DNA of 64,000 nucleotides from Clostridium sp. UBA4548 (GTDB lineage: Bacteria > Bacillota > Clostridia > Clostridiales > Clostridiaceae). Location of the stretch: the NCBI RefSeq assembly GCF_002387895.1, contig NZ_DGLI01000001.1, forward strand, positions 73,705 through 137,704, given 5' to 3'. Shown piece after piece: positions 27,518-36,229 of the stretch; positions within the stretch are counted from its first letter, which is position 1; each line of letters starts with the position of its first letter. The notes below the pieces were generated by a model. That model had not been told where the DNA came from and did no database searches. It saw only the letters and a program-made list of their open reading frames with translations. The translations under genes and the position numbers were made by a program.

Positions 27518-28347
27518 TTAATAAATTGTGAAGTGTTCATAGCTTTTTTGTAAACTATACGATCCTGTACATTGTACATTGGAATAAAATTTAGTCCAGT
27601 ATTCATAATCATCAGATCCACATCTCCAAGTTTCCCATCTACATCCTAAATACTGGGTTGTAGGATTTGCTGCCATAACAACGTCTTTAACGCCAGCAGC
27701 TATAGATAGCAACGATGCCGCCATTCCTAAAAAGGATTAATGCCACCGATTAAGGTACATAAAGCAGTAAGCGAAACAGCGCTTACAGCCTTCCCTAAAT
27801 TAATATTCTGTGTTCCTGAACCCACATAAGTATTATAATCACTAGATGTTAAACTACCATATGGATAAAGAGACTTCACACTTTTATAAATTATTCCCAT
27901 TGGATTAGCAACTAAATTCGTATCCGTTTTCTCTACTTGAGATACTTGAACTTTAAAACCATCAAGTGTAATACTACCGTCCTTCGCAAAAGAAAGTTCA
28001 TTTCTTAGTTTGTCAGAAGTAACAATAATGGTCGTATTTTCAGTATCACTGTTTTTTATAATTACTTTTTCATCAGCATTCTTATATTTTAATATATACT
28101 CGTTACCATTTTCCGTCACATTAACTCTTCCAATTTTTGATGTATCCACATGAAATTTATTTAACACATCAATTTCTGACTTAACTTTAGAATTCTCTTC
28201 TCGAGTGAGCACCTTATTTGTTGAAATAGAAGGGTTCATAGCATAAGCTAAGCTAGCGGCATTTGCTAATCTAGTAGGAAGCAACGCTCCTGTTAAAGTA
28301 ATACTTAGAACAATAGACAAAGAACTTATCATTTTCTTCATTTTCAT
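27518..28347 (-). pseudogene. frameshifted secreted bacteriocin-like protein, ~276 aa
   Basis: ATG 28347 after GGAGGGTTAACC starts a Sec signal peptide (MKMKKMISSLSIVLSITLTG, cleavage near ANA-AS). The frame stops at 27727 after TLIGGINPF. Restoring one T in the T-run at ~27728-27732 continues seamlessly into LGMAASLLSIAAGVKDVVMA and the C-terminal Trp/Tyr/Cys-rich tail (GCRWETWRCGSDDYEYWTK ... YEHFTIY) ending at 27518. Order: signal peptide, beta-rich propeptide-like region, hydrophobic helix with Gly/Ala, then aromatic Cys tail. This resembles geobacillin-26-type secreted antimicrobial proteins as I remember them (low confidence). The shift is either a real mutation or a homopolymer sequencing error. 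Confidence 0.65.
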
Positions 28348-28892
28348 GGTTAACCCTCCTTTTTCTTTTTATTTTTTAACAAGATGTAGATGCTAGATAA
28401 ACTTTCTAAGGTAAAAATAACTCCTAAAGAATAAAATTTACTCTTCATATAGATTAGGGGGGGTTAGCAACAAAGCGCAGAAATTATACTCAAAGGATTA
28501 AGTTTAATCAAACCCATGATTTGTTATTATCCTCTCACACTGTAACTAGCTTATATGGTAAATAAAAGCATATGGACTCACTCTCTTTTACTTTGAATTA
28601 TTTAAACTCTAAGTTTGCTTATGAAATAGTTTGAAACTGTATCCAATAATACATTTATTTTTTTATAGGAATAATAAATTCATTACTATAGGTTTATGGT
28701 ATTAATCAGAATATTCTAAAACCTAGAGTATATTTTTTCACTAAAAGTGCTTGCCCCCACTTTAATCAATAGATTTTTAAATTAATTCCTGTTATATGAT
28801 TAATTGTAAAATACATGTATTTTATAAATAAAATACCATATTTTGTCATATAAAGCAACAATATTATTTATATATTTAGTAACACTTTGGTT
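28348..28892. other. gene-free region
   Basis: AT-rich, stops in all frames. A G-run (AGGGGGGGTT near 28450) resembles a ribosome site but no frame follows. Presumably contains the promoter of the secreted protein gene. Confidence 0.35.
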
Positions 28893-29215
28893 TTAGAATA
28901 ACCTTCCTTCAAAAGAGCATTCTTTTTTAGACTTCTCTTTTAGTGTGAGTTTCTTGTTTTTTTCTTCTCTTATACTAGAAGTTGCATTAATTTTAACATC
29001 AACTTTTAGTATTATTTCAAATAGACACAGCATCAACAAATGAAATCGATCACTTACTTGAAAGGCATTAGGTTGTGCATAAGCTATTGCATTGCTATAA
29101 GTAATAGGCCTATCTCGTGAAACAACTTTTAAACCTGGGAAGTTTCTAACCATTCTTTAACATCTTTATATTCTCTTAATGTGATCATGTCAACTACTTT
29201 GTAAATTGTATTTTA
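28893..29215 (-). pseudogene. ISL3-family transposase remnant
   Basis: The minus strand shows VVDMITLREYKDVKEWLE in one frame and FPGLKVVSRDRPITYSNAIA ... PNAFQVSDRFHLL in another, the region around the second catalytic Asp (SRD) of ISL3 transposases. It then jumps to an unrelated Lys-rich tail (KKLTLKEKSKKE). Both the N- and C-terminal parts are gone, and no inverted repeats were found. Confidence 0.7.
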
Positions 29216-29321
29216 TACATTAAAACCTTTTCTTAGAAAACACCTAAGTATTCTAGTGCTCCCTTTTTTTTATTTAATGCTATAAAAATTCCATAATGTT
29301 TTTTATAAATTATTTTGTAAT

Positions 29322-29335
29322 TTGATTTCAATCAC
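29322..29335. promoter_or_regulatory. FNR/CRP-like box upstream of the hemerythrin operon
   Basis: TTGAT-TTCA-ATCAC matches TTGAT-N4-ATCAA at 9 of 10 positions, about 140 bases before the hemerythrin gene start. The spacer 29216-29474 is otherwise gene-free. Suggests oxygen/NO control, inferred only. Confidence 0.35.
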
Positions 29336-29474
29336 ATTCAAGTTCTAAAATTCTTTGTACAATTAATACATAGTCAAGTTCAAAATTTAGTTCAATAGCC
29401 TTACTGGCTGAGGCTTTATAAATTACAAAATAGAATTTTTTAGATAAATATTATGGTTGTGAGGAGGTATTATT

Positions 29475-30230
29475 ATGAATGAAAAACGTATTGAAAAACT
29501 AACTCAAGTACTTAAAAAGTTAAATACTGAAGGAGTTACTGAGGAGAGTAGAAAAGAAGCTCTTGATATTGTTGCTAATATAGATCCTATAGAGTTATCC
29601 ATTGCAGAGCAAAGATTAATTGAAGAAGGAATGCATCCAGAGGATTTAAGACATTTGTGTGATATTCACATGGAGGTTTTAAGTGATGAGCTAGTGAAGC
29701 TTAGAAAGAAAATTCAACCTGGTCATATGCTAGATACCCTAATTGTGGAGCATGAGAAGATAAAGGAATTTTTAACTGAAGTGGAGGCTTTAAACTTTTT
29801 AATTCAAAAATTAAATAGCTATGAGGAAGGACCAGAGTTATTTAAGGAAATGGCTGTCCTTGCAAACAATATTTTAGAGGCAGAAAAGCATCATCAAAGA
29901 GAGGAAGATGTGCTATTCCCTGAACTTGAAAAAAGAAATATTACTGGCCCAACTAGAATAATGAGAATGGAACATGAAGATCTTAGAGCAAGAAAAAAGG
30001 TTCTTAGAGAAACCTCTGAATTAGCTCCTTCACTAGATTTTGCTCTATGTAAATCACTAATTGATGAAACCTCAAAGTACCTTGTGTTCCAGTTAAGAGA
30101 TCACATTTATAAAGAAAATTATATTTTATATCCTACAGCTGTAGATGCAATAAACGAAAAAGAAATCTGGAAGGAAATGAAGGAAAAGTGTGCTGTTATT
30201 GGCTACTGCCCCTTCACTCCAGAAATGTAA
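29475..30230 (+). CDS. DUF438 plus hemerythrin-domain protein, 251 aa
   Basis: N-terminal DUF438 (about 1-75) followed by an HHE cation-binding hemerythrin domain (about 82-225). Candidate di-iron ligands: HMLDTLIVEHEK, AEKHHQREEDVLFPE, MEHEDLR and LRDHIYKENYILYP. Members of this family handle oxygen or nitric oxide, or repair iron-sulphur centres; many homologues carry a C-terminal PAS domain that is absent here. ATG 29475 with GAGGAGG. First gene of an operon with a DUF2249 protein. Confidence 0.9.
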   Translation: MNEKRIEKLTQVLKKLNTEGVTEESRKEALDIVANIDPIELSIAEQRLIEEGMHPEDLRHLCDIHMEVLSDELVKLRKKIQPGHMLDTLIVEHEKIKEFLTEVEALNFLIQKLNSYEEGPELFKEMAVLANNILEAEKHHQREEDVLFPELEKRNITGPTRIMRMEHEDLRARKKVLRETSELAPSLDFALCKSLIDETSKYLVFQLRDHIYKENYILYPTAVDAINEKEIWKEMKEKCAVIGYCPFTPEM

Positions 30231-30430
30231 GCATTAAGCTAAGGATTTAAATGTTAATATCTAGGAAGCCAAAATTAATCCAAACTTATTCATCCTTCTA
30301 TCTTGGTTTCCTTAAGGCTTTTAGAAATAAACAAATTAAAGTTTTACTAAGAAAGCCTATAATAAGTTATAAAAAACACTGCCTAGAGCTGCCTTCAGTC
30401 CTAGGACAAAAATATAAGGAGATGTTAACT

Positions 30431-30664
30431 ATGTCACAATTTGCTGCACAAGTAGATGCAAGAAAATATGAACCAAAAGATAAACATTCTGTTATTTTTC
30501 AAACCTTTTTCGACTTAAAAAAAGGTGAATTTATGGAACTTATAAATGATCATGACCCAAGACCACTACACTATCAATTTTTAGCTGAACTAGATGGTCA
30601 GTTCAGTTGGGAATACCTAGAGCAAGGACCTGAGGTTTGGAGAGTTTCTATAGGTAAAATGTAA
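30431..30664 (+). CDS. DUF2249-domain protein, 77 aa
   Basis: The whole protein is one DUF2249 domain: VDARKYEPKDKHSVIFQTFF, then DHDPRPLHYQF and WEYLEQGPEVWRVSIGK. The DPRPL motif is characteristic. DUF2249 proteins regularly accompany hemerythrin/DUF438 genes in nitric-oxide or redox clusters. Start at ATG 30431 (AAGGAGA 8 bases upstream); the open frame reaching back to 30251 has no site and contains unrelated sequence (SRKPKLIQTYSSFYL). Confidence 0.82.
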   Translation: MSQFAAQVDARKYEPKDKHSVIFQTFFDLKKGEFMELINDHDPRPLHYQFLAELDGQFSWEYLEQGPEVWRVSIGKM

Positions 30665-30670
30665 TAAATT

Positions 30671-30748
30671 AAAGCTAAAGCTTCAACTTAAATATTATAG
30701 CGTCCTTTACAAAGGATACGCTTTATATGTTGTAGCTTTAGCTTTTTC
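30671..30748 (+). terminator. two-tier terminator of the hemerythrin operon
   Basis: Outer stem AAAGCTAAAGCT...CAAC with GTTG...AGCTTTAGCTTT, then TTTTT. An inner hairpin AGCGTCCTTT/AAAGGATACGCT occupies its loop. Confidence 0.8.
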
Positions 30749-30822
30749 ATATTTTCAATTCTTCCCTCTCCCCTTCTAAGTTATCCTTCCAAAATGTGAA
30801 TAAATTTTTAACTTAATCTTTT

Positions 30823-31692
30823 TTAGGCTAAGCTCTCAAATCCAAGGCCCTTCCCCCAAACAGAAGTAACAGGAAGTACATTTACAAAGGCGTTAGGATC
30901 TTCATTTGCTATAAACATTTTAATTAGCATTGATTCTCTAGGTGAGCATATAGTTACAATTTTTAATCTTACTAAATTCATATAACCACCCTTTATTTCA
31001 TAAGTGCTAATACCTCTTTTTATATCCCTTAGTATATAATTTGAAATGGCCTCATGATTTTCACTTATAATTTCAAGTTTTACCTTCTTAGAGCTGAAAC
31101 CATAAAGCACAACATCTGCTACTTTCATAAATATGAGTTGAGATATAATAGCATATAGAGCAATTTCCTTATCATATATTAATGCAGAGGATATAATTAT
31201 AACGCCATCTATACATAATAATATTTCACTTAAACTTATAAAAGGAAATACCTTATTATGAAGTATCTTTGCTACAGTATCACTTCCACCTTGTGAAAAT
31301 CCTCTTTTTAATATAAGAGCAGTTCCTATGCCACATGTAATTCCAAAGTATATTGAAGCTAAAATCCTATCATTTTCTATGAAGGCAAAATTCATTTTTT
31401 CAAATGCTATTAAAATCATTGGAAAGGTAATAGATAGGGTTGCAATCTTCACAGCTTCACCTTTGCCTAGTGTGAAATATGCTGTTATTAATACAAGTAT
31501 AGATAAGGAATAATAAATGTAGGAATAGCTAATCTTAATGATTTCCTCCATAATAATGGATATACCTGTAATTCCACCAGAAATTAGCCCATTAGGCTTT
31601 AGTATTGAGGTAATTGAGAAAGCCACTAATATACAACCTATTGCAACAAAAATAAAGTCTAATACTTTGTTCTTTAAATCTAAATTCTTCAT
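30823..31692 (-). CDS. YitT-family membrane protein, 289 aa
   Basis: Five to six N-terminal membrane segments (FIFVAIGCILVAFSITSI, GLISGGITGISIIM are the typical YitT motifs, plus FSQGGSDTVAKILH) followed by a cytosolic DUF2179 domain (about 210-289, ISTYEIKGGY). Family function is undefined; possibly transport. Start at ATG 31692 with AAGGTG just upstream; the in-frame ATG at 31695 is an alternative. Confidence 0.9.
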   Translation of the reverse strand: MKNLDLKNKVLDFIFVAIGCILVAFSITSILKPNGLISGGITGISIIMEEIIKISYSYIYYSLSILVLITAYFTLGKGEAVKIATLSITFPMILIAFEKMNFAFIENDRILASIYFGITCGIGTALILKRGFSQGGSDTVAKILHNKVFPFISLSEILLCIDGVIIISSALIYDKEIALYAIISQLIFMKVADVVLYGFSSKKVKLEIISENHEAISNYILRDIKRGISTYEIKGGYMNLVRLKIVTICSPRESMLIKMFIANEDPNAFVNVLPVTSVWGKGLGFESLA

Positions 31693-31946
31693 CATTACAC
31701 CTTTCTTCTTTAAAATAATCACATTAACTATTATAGCTTACCAATGTATATTCTAAAAAAAATCTAGGTTAAATGTAGGTAAAAAGTGTGATGATTAAAA
31801 TCCAATAAAACTTATAATAAAAAAAGTCTGTATAAACCTTAAGATTACTATAATAAAATAGCTATCTTAAAGTCCCTACAAACTTTTATGTTTAAAAGAA
31901 AAGTCTCATTATGAGTGGCGCTTTAGCTCTACTACACTCAATAATG

Positions 31947-32189
31947 CTACAACAATATTATTCTAACCCTGCTATTTTGTTCCTTAAATAATTGTATAGT
32001 GGAAGTCAAGTTTGAACTGTCAACTGAAGTTTGATAAATAATAATATCTGGATAATACTCTTCATATTTACTAATGGCTTCTATGGAATTTTTAGCCACA
32101 TAAACTAAGTTGATTTTTTCCTTAAACACTATACTAATTATTGAATTATAAACTATATCTAAATCTCCAATTAACATCACTCTATCCAA
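31947..32189 (-). CDS. short pseudo-receiver domain protein, ~80 aa
   Basis: The sequence MLIGDLDIVYNSIISIVF, then VAKNSIEAISKYEEYYPDII matches the first four strands of a CheY-like receiver, but the phosphoacceptor Asp after the PDIIIY strand is missing (Gln/Thr there) and the last strand-helix pairs are absent. Start is uncertain: TTG 32189 with GGGTGA, or ATG 32177. It could be a degenerate phosphorylation-independent receiver or a truncated gene. It lies 90 bases downstream of the DUF4180 gene. Confidence 0.5.
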   Translation of the reverse strand: MDRVMLIGDLDIVYNSIISIVFKEKINLVYVAKNSIEAISKYEEYYPDIIIYQTSVDSSNLTSTIQLFKEQNSRVRIILL

Positions 32190-32214
32190 AGCATTCACCC
32201 GTATTTAATTGTAG

Positions 32215-32270
32215 CCTAAAACAAGTTTTTCCACAACACCACTGACCACAAAATCCTAGTCGCTTAAGGA
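32215..32270 (-). pseudogene. scrap of a DUF134 C-terminus
   Basis: The minus strand encodes GFCGQWCCGKTC; 18 bases (32236-32253) are identical to 55901-55918 in the DUF134 gene, whose product ends AEFCGQWCHKKGK. No frame is open beyond it. Confidence 0.45.
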
Positions 32271-32288
32271 CATAATTTATTATGAACC

Positions 32289-32654
32289 TTATACGGAACT
32301 TAATTTTTCAATTGCTTGGTTTTCGTTTGGTAAAAAGAATATATGCCTTCCTTTATTGCTTTCATAAATAAAGTCCCTTAAACTCTTACTTGTATATGCT
32401 GAAAAATCTCCTACAATAGCTAGTTTCACATTGTAATTAACAAACTTTTGAAGTATATCTCCCGCAAGCTTGGTACTTAAGTTAAAAAAGTCCTCGCATA
32501 CTGCTGACTTATTTAAAATTACGCGATTGCAGCCAGTATCATAAGTTGCTGTCATAATAAAATCCAAAGCTGATTGAACATCTGTTATCACTTTCTCATT
32601 ACTATTTATAACTGCAATCTCAACATTTTTTTCTTTAACTATATTTATCTTCAT
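32289..32654 (-). CDS. DUF4180-domain protein, 121 aa
   Basis: The C-terminal half carries the DUF4180 hallmark KFVNYNVKLAIVGDFSAYTS followed by KSLRDFIYESNKGRHIFF; the first half has DFFNLSTKLAGDILQ. Family function not established. Cytosolic. ATG 32654 with GGAGGATTATT. Probably heads a small unit with the pseudo-receiver downstream. Confidence 0.88.
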   Translation of the reverse strand: MKINIVKEKNVEIAVINSNEKVITDVQSALDFIMTATYDTGCNRVILNKSAVCEDFFNLSTKLAGDILQKFVNYNVKLAIVGDFSAYTSKSLRDFIYESNKGRHIFFLPNENQAIEKLSSV

Positions 32655-33035
32655 AATAATCCTCCATTCTCATAAATAATTTTACTTTATAATATAAAAC
32701 AAGTATTCCTACTATTATATACTAATTATAGCCATAACTCCAATATGTTCAAACACATATATTTTAAGCTATAGTTTTCATACTGAAAAGTAGTTGATTT
32801 TTCCCTTGAAGCTCTAATTACCTACTTAGATTCATCTAACCAGTAAAAAATCCACTGATTAGAAGATTTTTTATATGAATCCATTTCTAATTGTCTTCTA
32901 AATAACTTATTTTATGAGACTTTAATATTCTTCTTGAAAGTAGAGTATAGTATATTTTAACTAACTCTCCCTCCTGAAAAAACTGCTCTTCCTCTGTAGT
33001 AAATCTTACTTCTATTTTGCGTTTATAGTTTGTTA
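32655..33035. other. gene-free region with one hairpin
   Basis: TCTAACCAGT (32835-32844) and ACTGATTAGA (32854-32863), followed on the plus strand by AGATTTTTTA, form a weak terminator-like hairpin. No coding potential seen. Confidence 0.4.
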
Positions 33036-33809
33036 CTATATAAGTATATGTATATCTTGAACTATTTTTTTACTATGAGTATAAAAGCCTATACACTCCC
33101 CTTCAAGGGAAGCAGAAAGATTAAATATTAAGTCTAATATAAATAATAAAGGTCTTGCAAAAATCAAGATTAAAAATGTAAGTGATATTAAATTATAATA
33201 TCTAAAGCCTTTAGTAAAGGAAATAAGTCCAATAACAAAAAACACCAGATACAAAAGACACCAGTTTGAATAAGCTTCAAGTAAATCCTTCCTTGAAATA
33301 CTCTTATCTAAATGAGTAAAATCTAGTTTAAACCTCCAAAGAAAGTTACGCTTATCTTCATTTTCCTCATAATTACCTACTACTTTTTGCCAAGCAGTTT
33401 GCCTATTAGTATTTAACAGCTTGTCCGTTACCCAAGCTACAGTCATTGAAACAGAAAAAAATAACATATTAAATGCAGAAGTACTAGTTAGGGATGACCC
33501 TGTTTTTCTAGTAATTACAAGAGCATAAAATAATAATAGTAAATTAATTATAAAAAGCAGGTTTCCTTTTTTTAAAATAGAGCTCTTCTCTACCTCATTT
33601 AGGCTATAAGCTTTTAGCTTAAATAACAAAACAATAGTAATGGCTAACGCCAGTAACCTGCAATTAAGAGAAATATTTACTACAAGTGTTATTATCTCGG
33701 AACTATGTCCAGTTAAAGAAAAAAAATGTACCACAGCATTAATTAATAAAAAAGTAGTAAACATATAAAAATAATCTGATGCTTCTCTTCTTTCACTTTT
33801 ATTTCCCAA
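33036..33809 (-). CDS. polytopic membrane protein of unknown family, 257 aa
   Basis: About six membrane segments (YFYMFTTFLLINAVVHFF; LLALAITIVLLFKL; LFIINLLLLFYALVI; NMLFFSVSMTVAWV; LLYLVFFVIGLISF; LISLTFLILIFARPL) with a hydrophilic loop at about 145-185. No recognised motif. I place the start at TTG 33809, preceded by GGAGGA and a 7-base spacer; the upstream ATG/GTG starts lack sites and fall at the predicted promoter (33849-33878). Confidence 0.65.
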   Translation of the reverse strand: MGNKSERREASDYFYMFTTFLLINAVVHFFSLTGHSSEIITLVVNISLNCRLLALAITIVLLFKLKAYSLNEVEKSSILKKGNLLFIINLLLLFYALVITRKTGSSLTSTSAFNMLFFSVSMTVAWVTDKLLNTNRQTAWQKVVGNYEENEDKRNFLWRFKLDFTHLDKSISRKDLLEAYSNWCLLYLVFFVIGLISFTKGFRYYNLISLTFLILIFARPLLFILDLIFNLSASLEGECIGFYTHSKKIVQDIHILI

Positions 33810-33848
33810 AATTCGTTCCTCCAAACTCTCTTCTTTTACCATATAAAT

Positions 33849-33878
33849 AGTATAACAGACACAATTCACAGCAGTAAA
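33849..33878 (-). promoter_or_regulatory. promoter of the membrane protein gene
   Basis: Minus strand TTTACT (33878-33873), 18 bases, TATACT (33854-33849), about 40 bases before the proposed TTG start. Confidence 0.45.
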
Positions 33879-34077
33879 TTCACCAAATAGTGGAATATAC
33901 TGTTGTAAATAAAAACATTGTTTATTTATGATGTGTTATTTTCCGTTGTAAAAATGGCAAAGTCATGAAGGTATTTAAAAATATTTTTCATATATATTCA
34001 TCAATATATGATGTAAAATAGTAGTAAATCATCAACTTTTCTTAAATAGTTTAAATAAAAGCTTAGGAGGGTTTATT

Positions 34078-34512
34078 GTGAGCAATAATTTAACGGTAAC
34101 AGCAGATATGATAAATGATAAAGTGAAATTTTCTGGGGTGTCACGTGATAATCATGAAATAATTATTGATTCTATAGATGGAGATGGGTATACTCCCCTT
34201 GAGGTATTCCTTATGAGTCTGGCAACCTGCAGTGGAATGACCTTGGCTTTATTGCTTAGGAGAATGCACAAGGAAATAGCTGAATTAAAAGTAGTTGCTT
34301 CTGGTGAAAGAAGGACAACTCCTCCATCATATTTTAAAAGTATACATTTAGTATTTGAGCTTGCATCAAAGGATTTACAGGCAAGTGAGATTGAAGAGAC
34401 TATAAAACTAATGGAAGAATCCATGTGTCCTGTTTGGAACATGGTAAAAAACAATGTTGACCTAAGCAGTGAGTATAGAATCACAGGCAGCGAAAAAACA
34501 GAAACTATATAA
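34078..34512 (+). CDS. OsmC-family protein, 144 aa
   Basis: OsmC/Ohr fold: GDGYTPLEVFLMSLATCSGM carries the first redox Cys, and ESMCPVWNMV the second, as in peroxide-reducing OsmC-type proteins. The general form (YhfA-like, with the PLE motif) suggests thiol-dependent reduction of organic peroxides or a related role. GTG 34078 follows AGGAGGGTTTATT. Monocistronic, with a weak terminator at 34580. Confidence 0.88.
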   Translation: MSNNLTVTADMINDKVKFSGVSRDNHEIIIDSIDGDGYTPLEVFLMSLATCSGMTLALLLRRMHKEIAELKVVASGERRTTPPSYFKSIHLVFELASKDLQASEIEETIKLMEESMCPVWNMVKNNVDLSSEYRITGSEKTETI

Positions 34513-34579
34513 ATTTATAAAGATTATCACCTAAATTTAAGCTATATTTTATGACAATGGTAAAGATATAGTGATTTTT

Positions 34580-34602
34580 AAGGGAAATCATTTGATTTTC
34601 TT
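34580..34602 (+). terminator. weak terminator after the OsmC gene
   Basis: AAGGGAAATCA / TGATTTTCTTT with two G-T pairs, about 70 bases past the stop; similar in sequence to the hairpin at 25386. Confidence 0.45.
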
Positions 34603-34728
34603 TAATCAGCATTTTAAGAAAATAGATCTAAATATATGTTCTTACATATGTTTTATGGTGTAATAAGGTTCAATTGCTATTAATTAGTGACCGAACTAAA
34701 TAAGAAGTTTTAGATTGGGGATGAAAAT

Positions 34729-35277
34729 ATGCTACCTAAAAGGTTAGCCAGAACTGTTATTTATGAAAATCCATGGGTGAATTTATACGTTGATAAGGTT
34801 ATGTTTCCTGATGGAAGATTAATTGAAAAACATCATTATTTACACTTTGAAAGTGAATCAGTTGGAGTCGTAATAGAAAATGCTAATGATGAAATTCTAT
34901 TAATTCAGTCCTATAGATATACTACTAATTCAATAGAATGGGAGATACCAGCAGGAGGAATTGAAAAAGGAGAAACACCAGAAGAAGCTGCTAAAAGAGA
35001 AGTTCTAGAAGAAACAGGCTATAAGGTAACAGAGCCTAAGCTAATATATACATATAACCCTTCGAATGGGATGTCTGATGCTGTAGTTAACTTAGTAAGG
35101 TGTAAAGCCATAAGCTTCATTGAGGAATTTGATAAAAATGAAGTTAAAGAGCGTAAATGGGTAAAAATTAGTGAAATTAAAAAGATGATAAGGGAAAATA
35201 AAATAAACTGTGGGTTAACCTTAACAGGGATACTAATTACACTTTCAGGTATTATGGAGGATGAAAATGGGGTTTAA
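34729..35277 (+). CDS. NUDIX hydrolase, ADP-ribose pyrophosphatase-like, 182 aa
   Basis: The Nudix box GGIEKGETPEEAAKREVLEE-TG is intact (Gx5Ex7REUxEExGU), with the flanking ENPWVNLYVDKVMFPDG and SYRYTTNSIEWEIPAGG of the NudF/ADP-ribose pyrophosphatase group. Hydrolyses nucleoside diphosphate-linked metabolites with Mg2+. Followed by an overlapping HIT gene. Confidence 0.9.
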   Translation: MLPKRLARTVIYENPWVNLYVDKVMFPDGRLIEKHHYLHFESESVGVVIENANDEILLIQSYRYTTNSIEWEIPAGGIEKGETPEEAAKREVLEETGYKVTEPKLIYTYNPSNGMSDAVVNLVRCKAISFIEEFDKNEVKERKWVKISEIKKMIRENKINCGLTLTGILITLSGIMEDENGV

Positions 35278-35758
35278 AGATTTTATGAATAATCAGTGGC
35301 CAGATCAATGTATGGGCTGTTCCGTTGGTAATGGGGATATGTTACCTCCAGGGGGAATAATATATGATACTAAAAACTTTGTTCTTCACCAAGATCCAGA
35401 TGTTCCCCTTAGTGGATTTTTAATTGTTGCAGCTAAAAAACATATAAGATCTATTGAGGAGCTAACCTTAGAGGAATCTACAGAATTTTTTCAGCTAGTT
35501 TACAAAGCAAGGGTTGCAATGAAGAAGGTATGTGATATTAATGAGATTACCATTATTCAGGAAGAGCGATCAGGTCACTTGCATTTATGGCTATTACCTA
35601 GGTATCAATGGATGAATGAGAAGTTTGGCAACTCTTTAAGTAACATAAGGGAAATAATGAGCTACACTAAGGAAAATCTTAAAACAGAAAGTAATTTAGA
35701 AGAAGTTCTATTAGTAACAGAAAAACTAAAGGTGGCTTTTAGTAATAATCTTCTTTGA
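35267..35758 (+). CDS. HIT-domain protein, 163 aa
   Basis: Histidine-triad-type nucleotide hydrolase or transferase. The motif reads HLHLWLLPR: the first two His are kept but the third position is Leu-Leu, so the triad is H-x-H rather than HxHxH, as in HIT-like diverged members. An N-terminal CMGC pair and VLHQDPDVPLSGFLIV are present. Start at ATG 35267 with GGAGG 6 bases upstream, 11 bases inside the NUDIX gene: translationally coupled. Both enzymes act on nucleotides, suggesting one clean-up pathway. A duplicate scrap of its 3' end lies at 36846-36923. Confidence 0.82.
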   Translation: MGFKDFMNNQWPDQCMGCSVGNGDMLPPGGIIYDTKNFVLHQDPDVPLSGFLIVAAKKHIRSIEELTLEESTEFFQLVYKARVAMKKVCDINEITIIQEERSGHLHLWLLPRYQWMNEKFGNSLSNIREIMSYTKENLKTESNLEEVLLVTEKLKVAFSNNLL

Positions 35759-35840
35759 AAATTAAATAATACTGTAGTAGCAGTAGGAATTAGGTCAATG
35801 TTATAAATTTTAAATTAATGTTATTTGGAGAAATATAATT

Positions 35841-35918
35841 ATGGAAATTAAAAAGGTAAGTGCTGATAATCTTGAACAAGTAAGGGAGTTACATGTCTAT
35901 TGTACAGTCCGTCAGTGA
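35841..35918 (+). pseudogene. N-terminal scrap, possibly a GNAT acetyltransferase
   Basis: ATG with GGAG upstream opens MEIKKVSADNLEQVRELHVY, typical of GNAT N-termini, but stops after 25 codons at TGA; nothing downstream restores the frame. Confidence 0.4.
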
Positions 35919-36085
35919 ACTGATAGTTTACCCTCAAAAGATGAACTATCCATTGCCCAATTTCTATAAAAAATAAACCTATAATTTTTTCTATTGAAAA
36001 ATTATAATCTCAATAATTTGACAACAATTAATATAGATGTTATGTTGAATTAGTTCATATAATTAATTTAAAGGAGGAATATCTT

Positions 36086-36151
36086 ATGAAGAAAAGATCA
36101 CTTTATAGTCTTGCATTAGGCATAGGGTATTCTACTGCTGTTTTTTTCTAA
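36086..36151 (+). CDS. 21-aa hydrophobic small ORF
   Basis: AAAGGAGGAATATCTT precedes ATG and the product is MKKRSLYSLALGIGYSTAVF-F then stop. It resembles the start of a small membrane protein cut by a shift in the T-run at 36141-36147. A terminator follows at once. Real micro-protein or truncated gene; undecided. Confidence 0.4.
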   Translation: MKKRSLYSLALGIGYSTAVFF

Positions 36152-36159
36152 AATTTACT

Positions 36160-36188
36160 GAACACGGGATAAGTGTTCCATTTTTTAT
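36160..36188 (+). terminator. short terminator
   Basis: GAACAC / GTGTTC with a 7-base loop, followed by CATTTTTTAT. Confidence 0.5.
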
Positions 36189-36229
36189 CATTTAATAATA
36201 AAATAATAATTTTAGAGGAGACAATTTAT

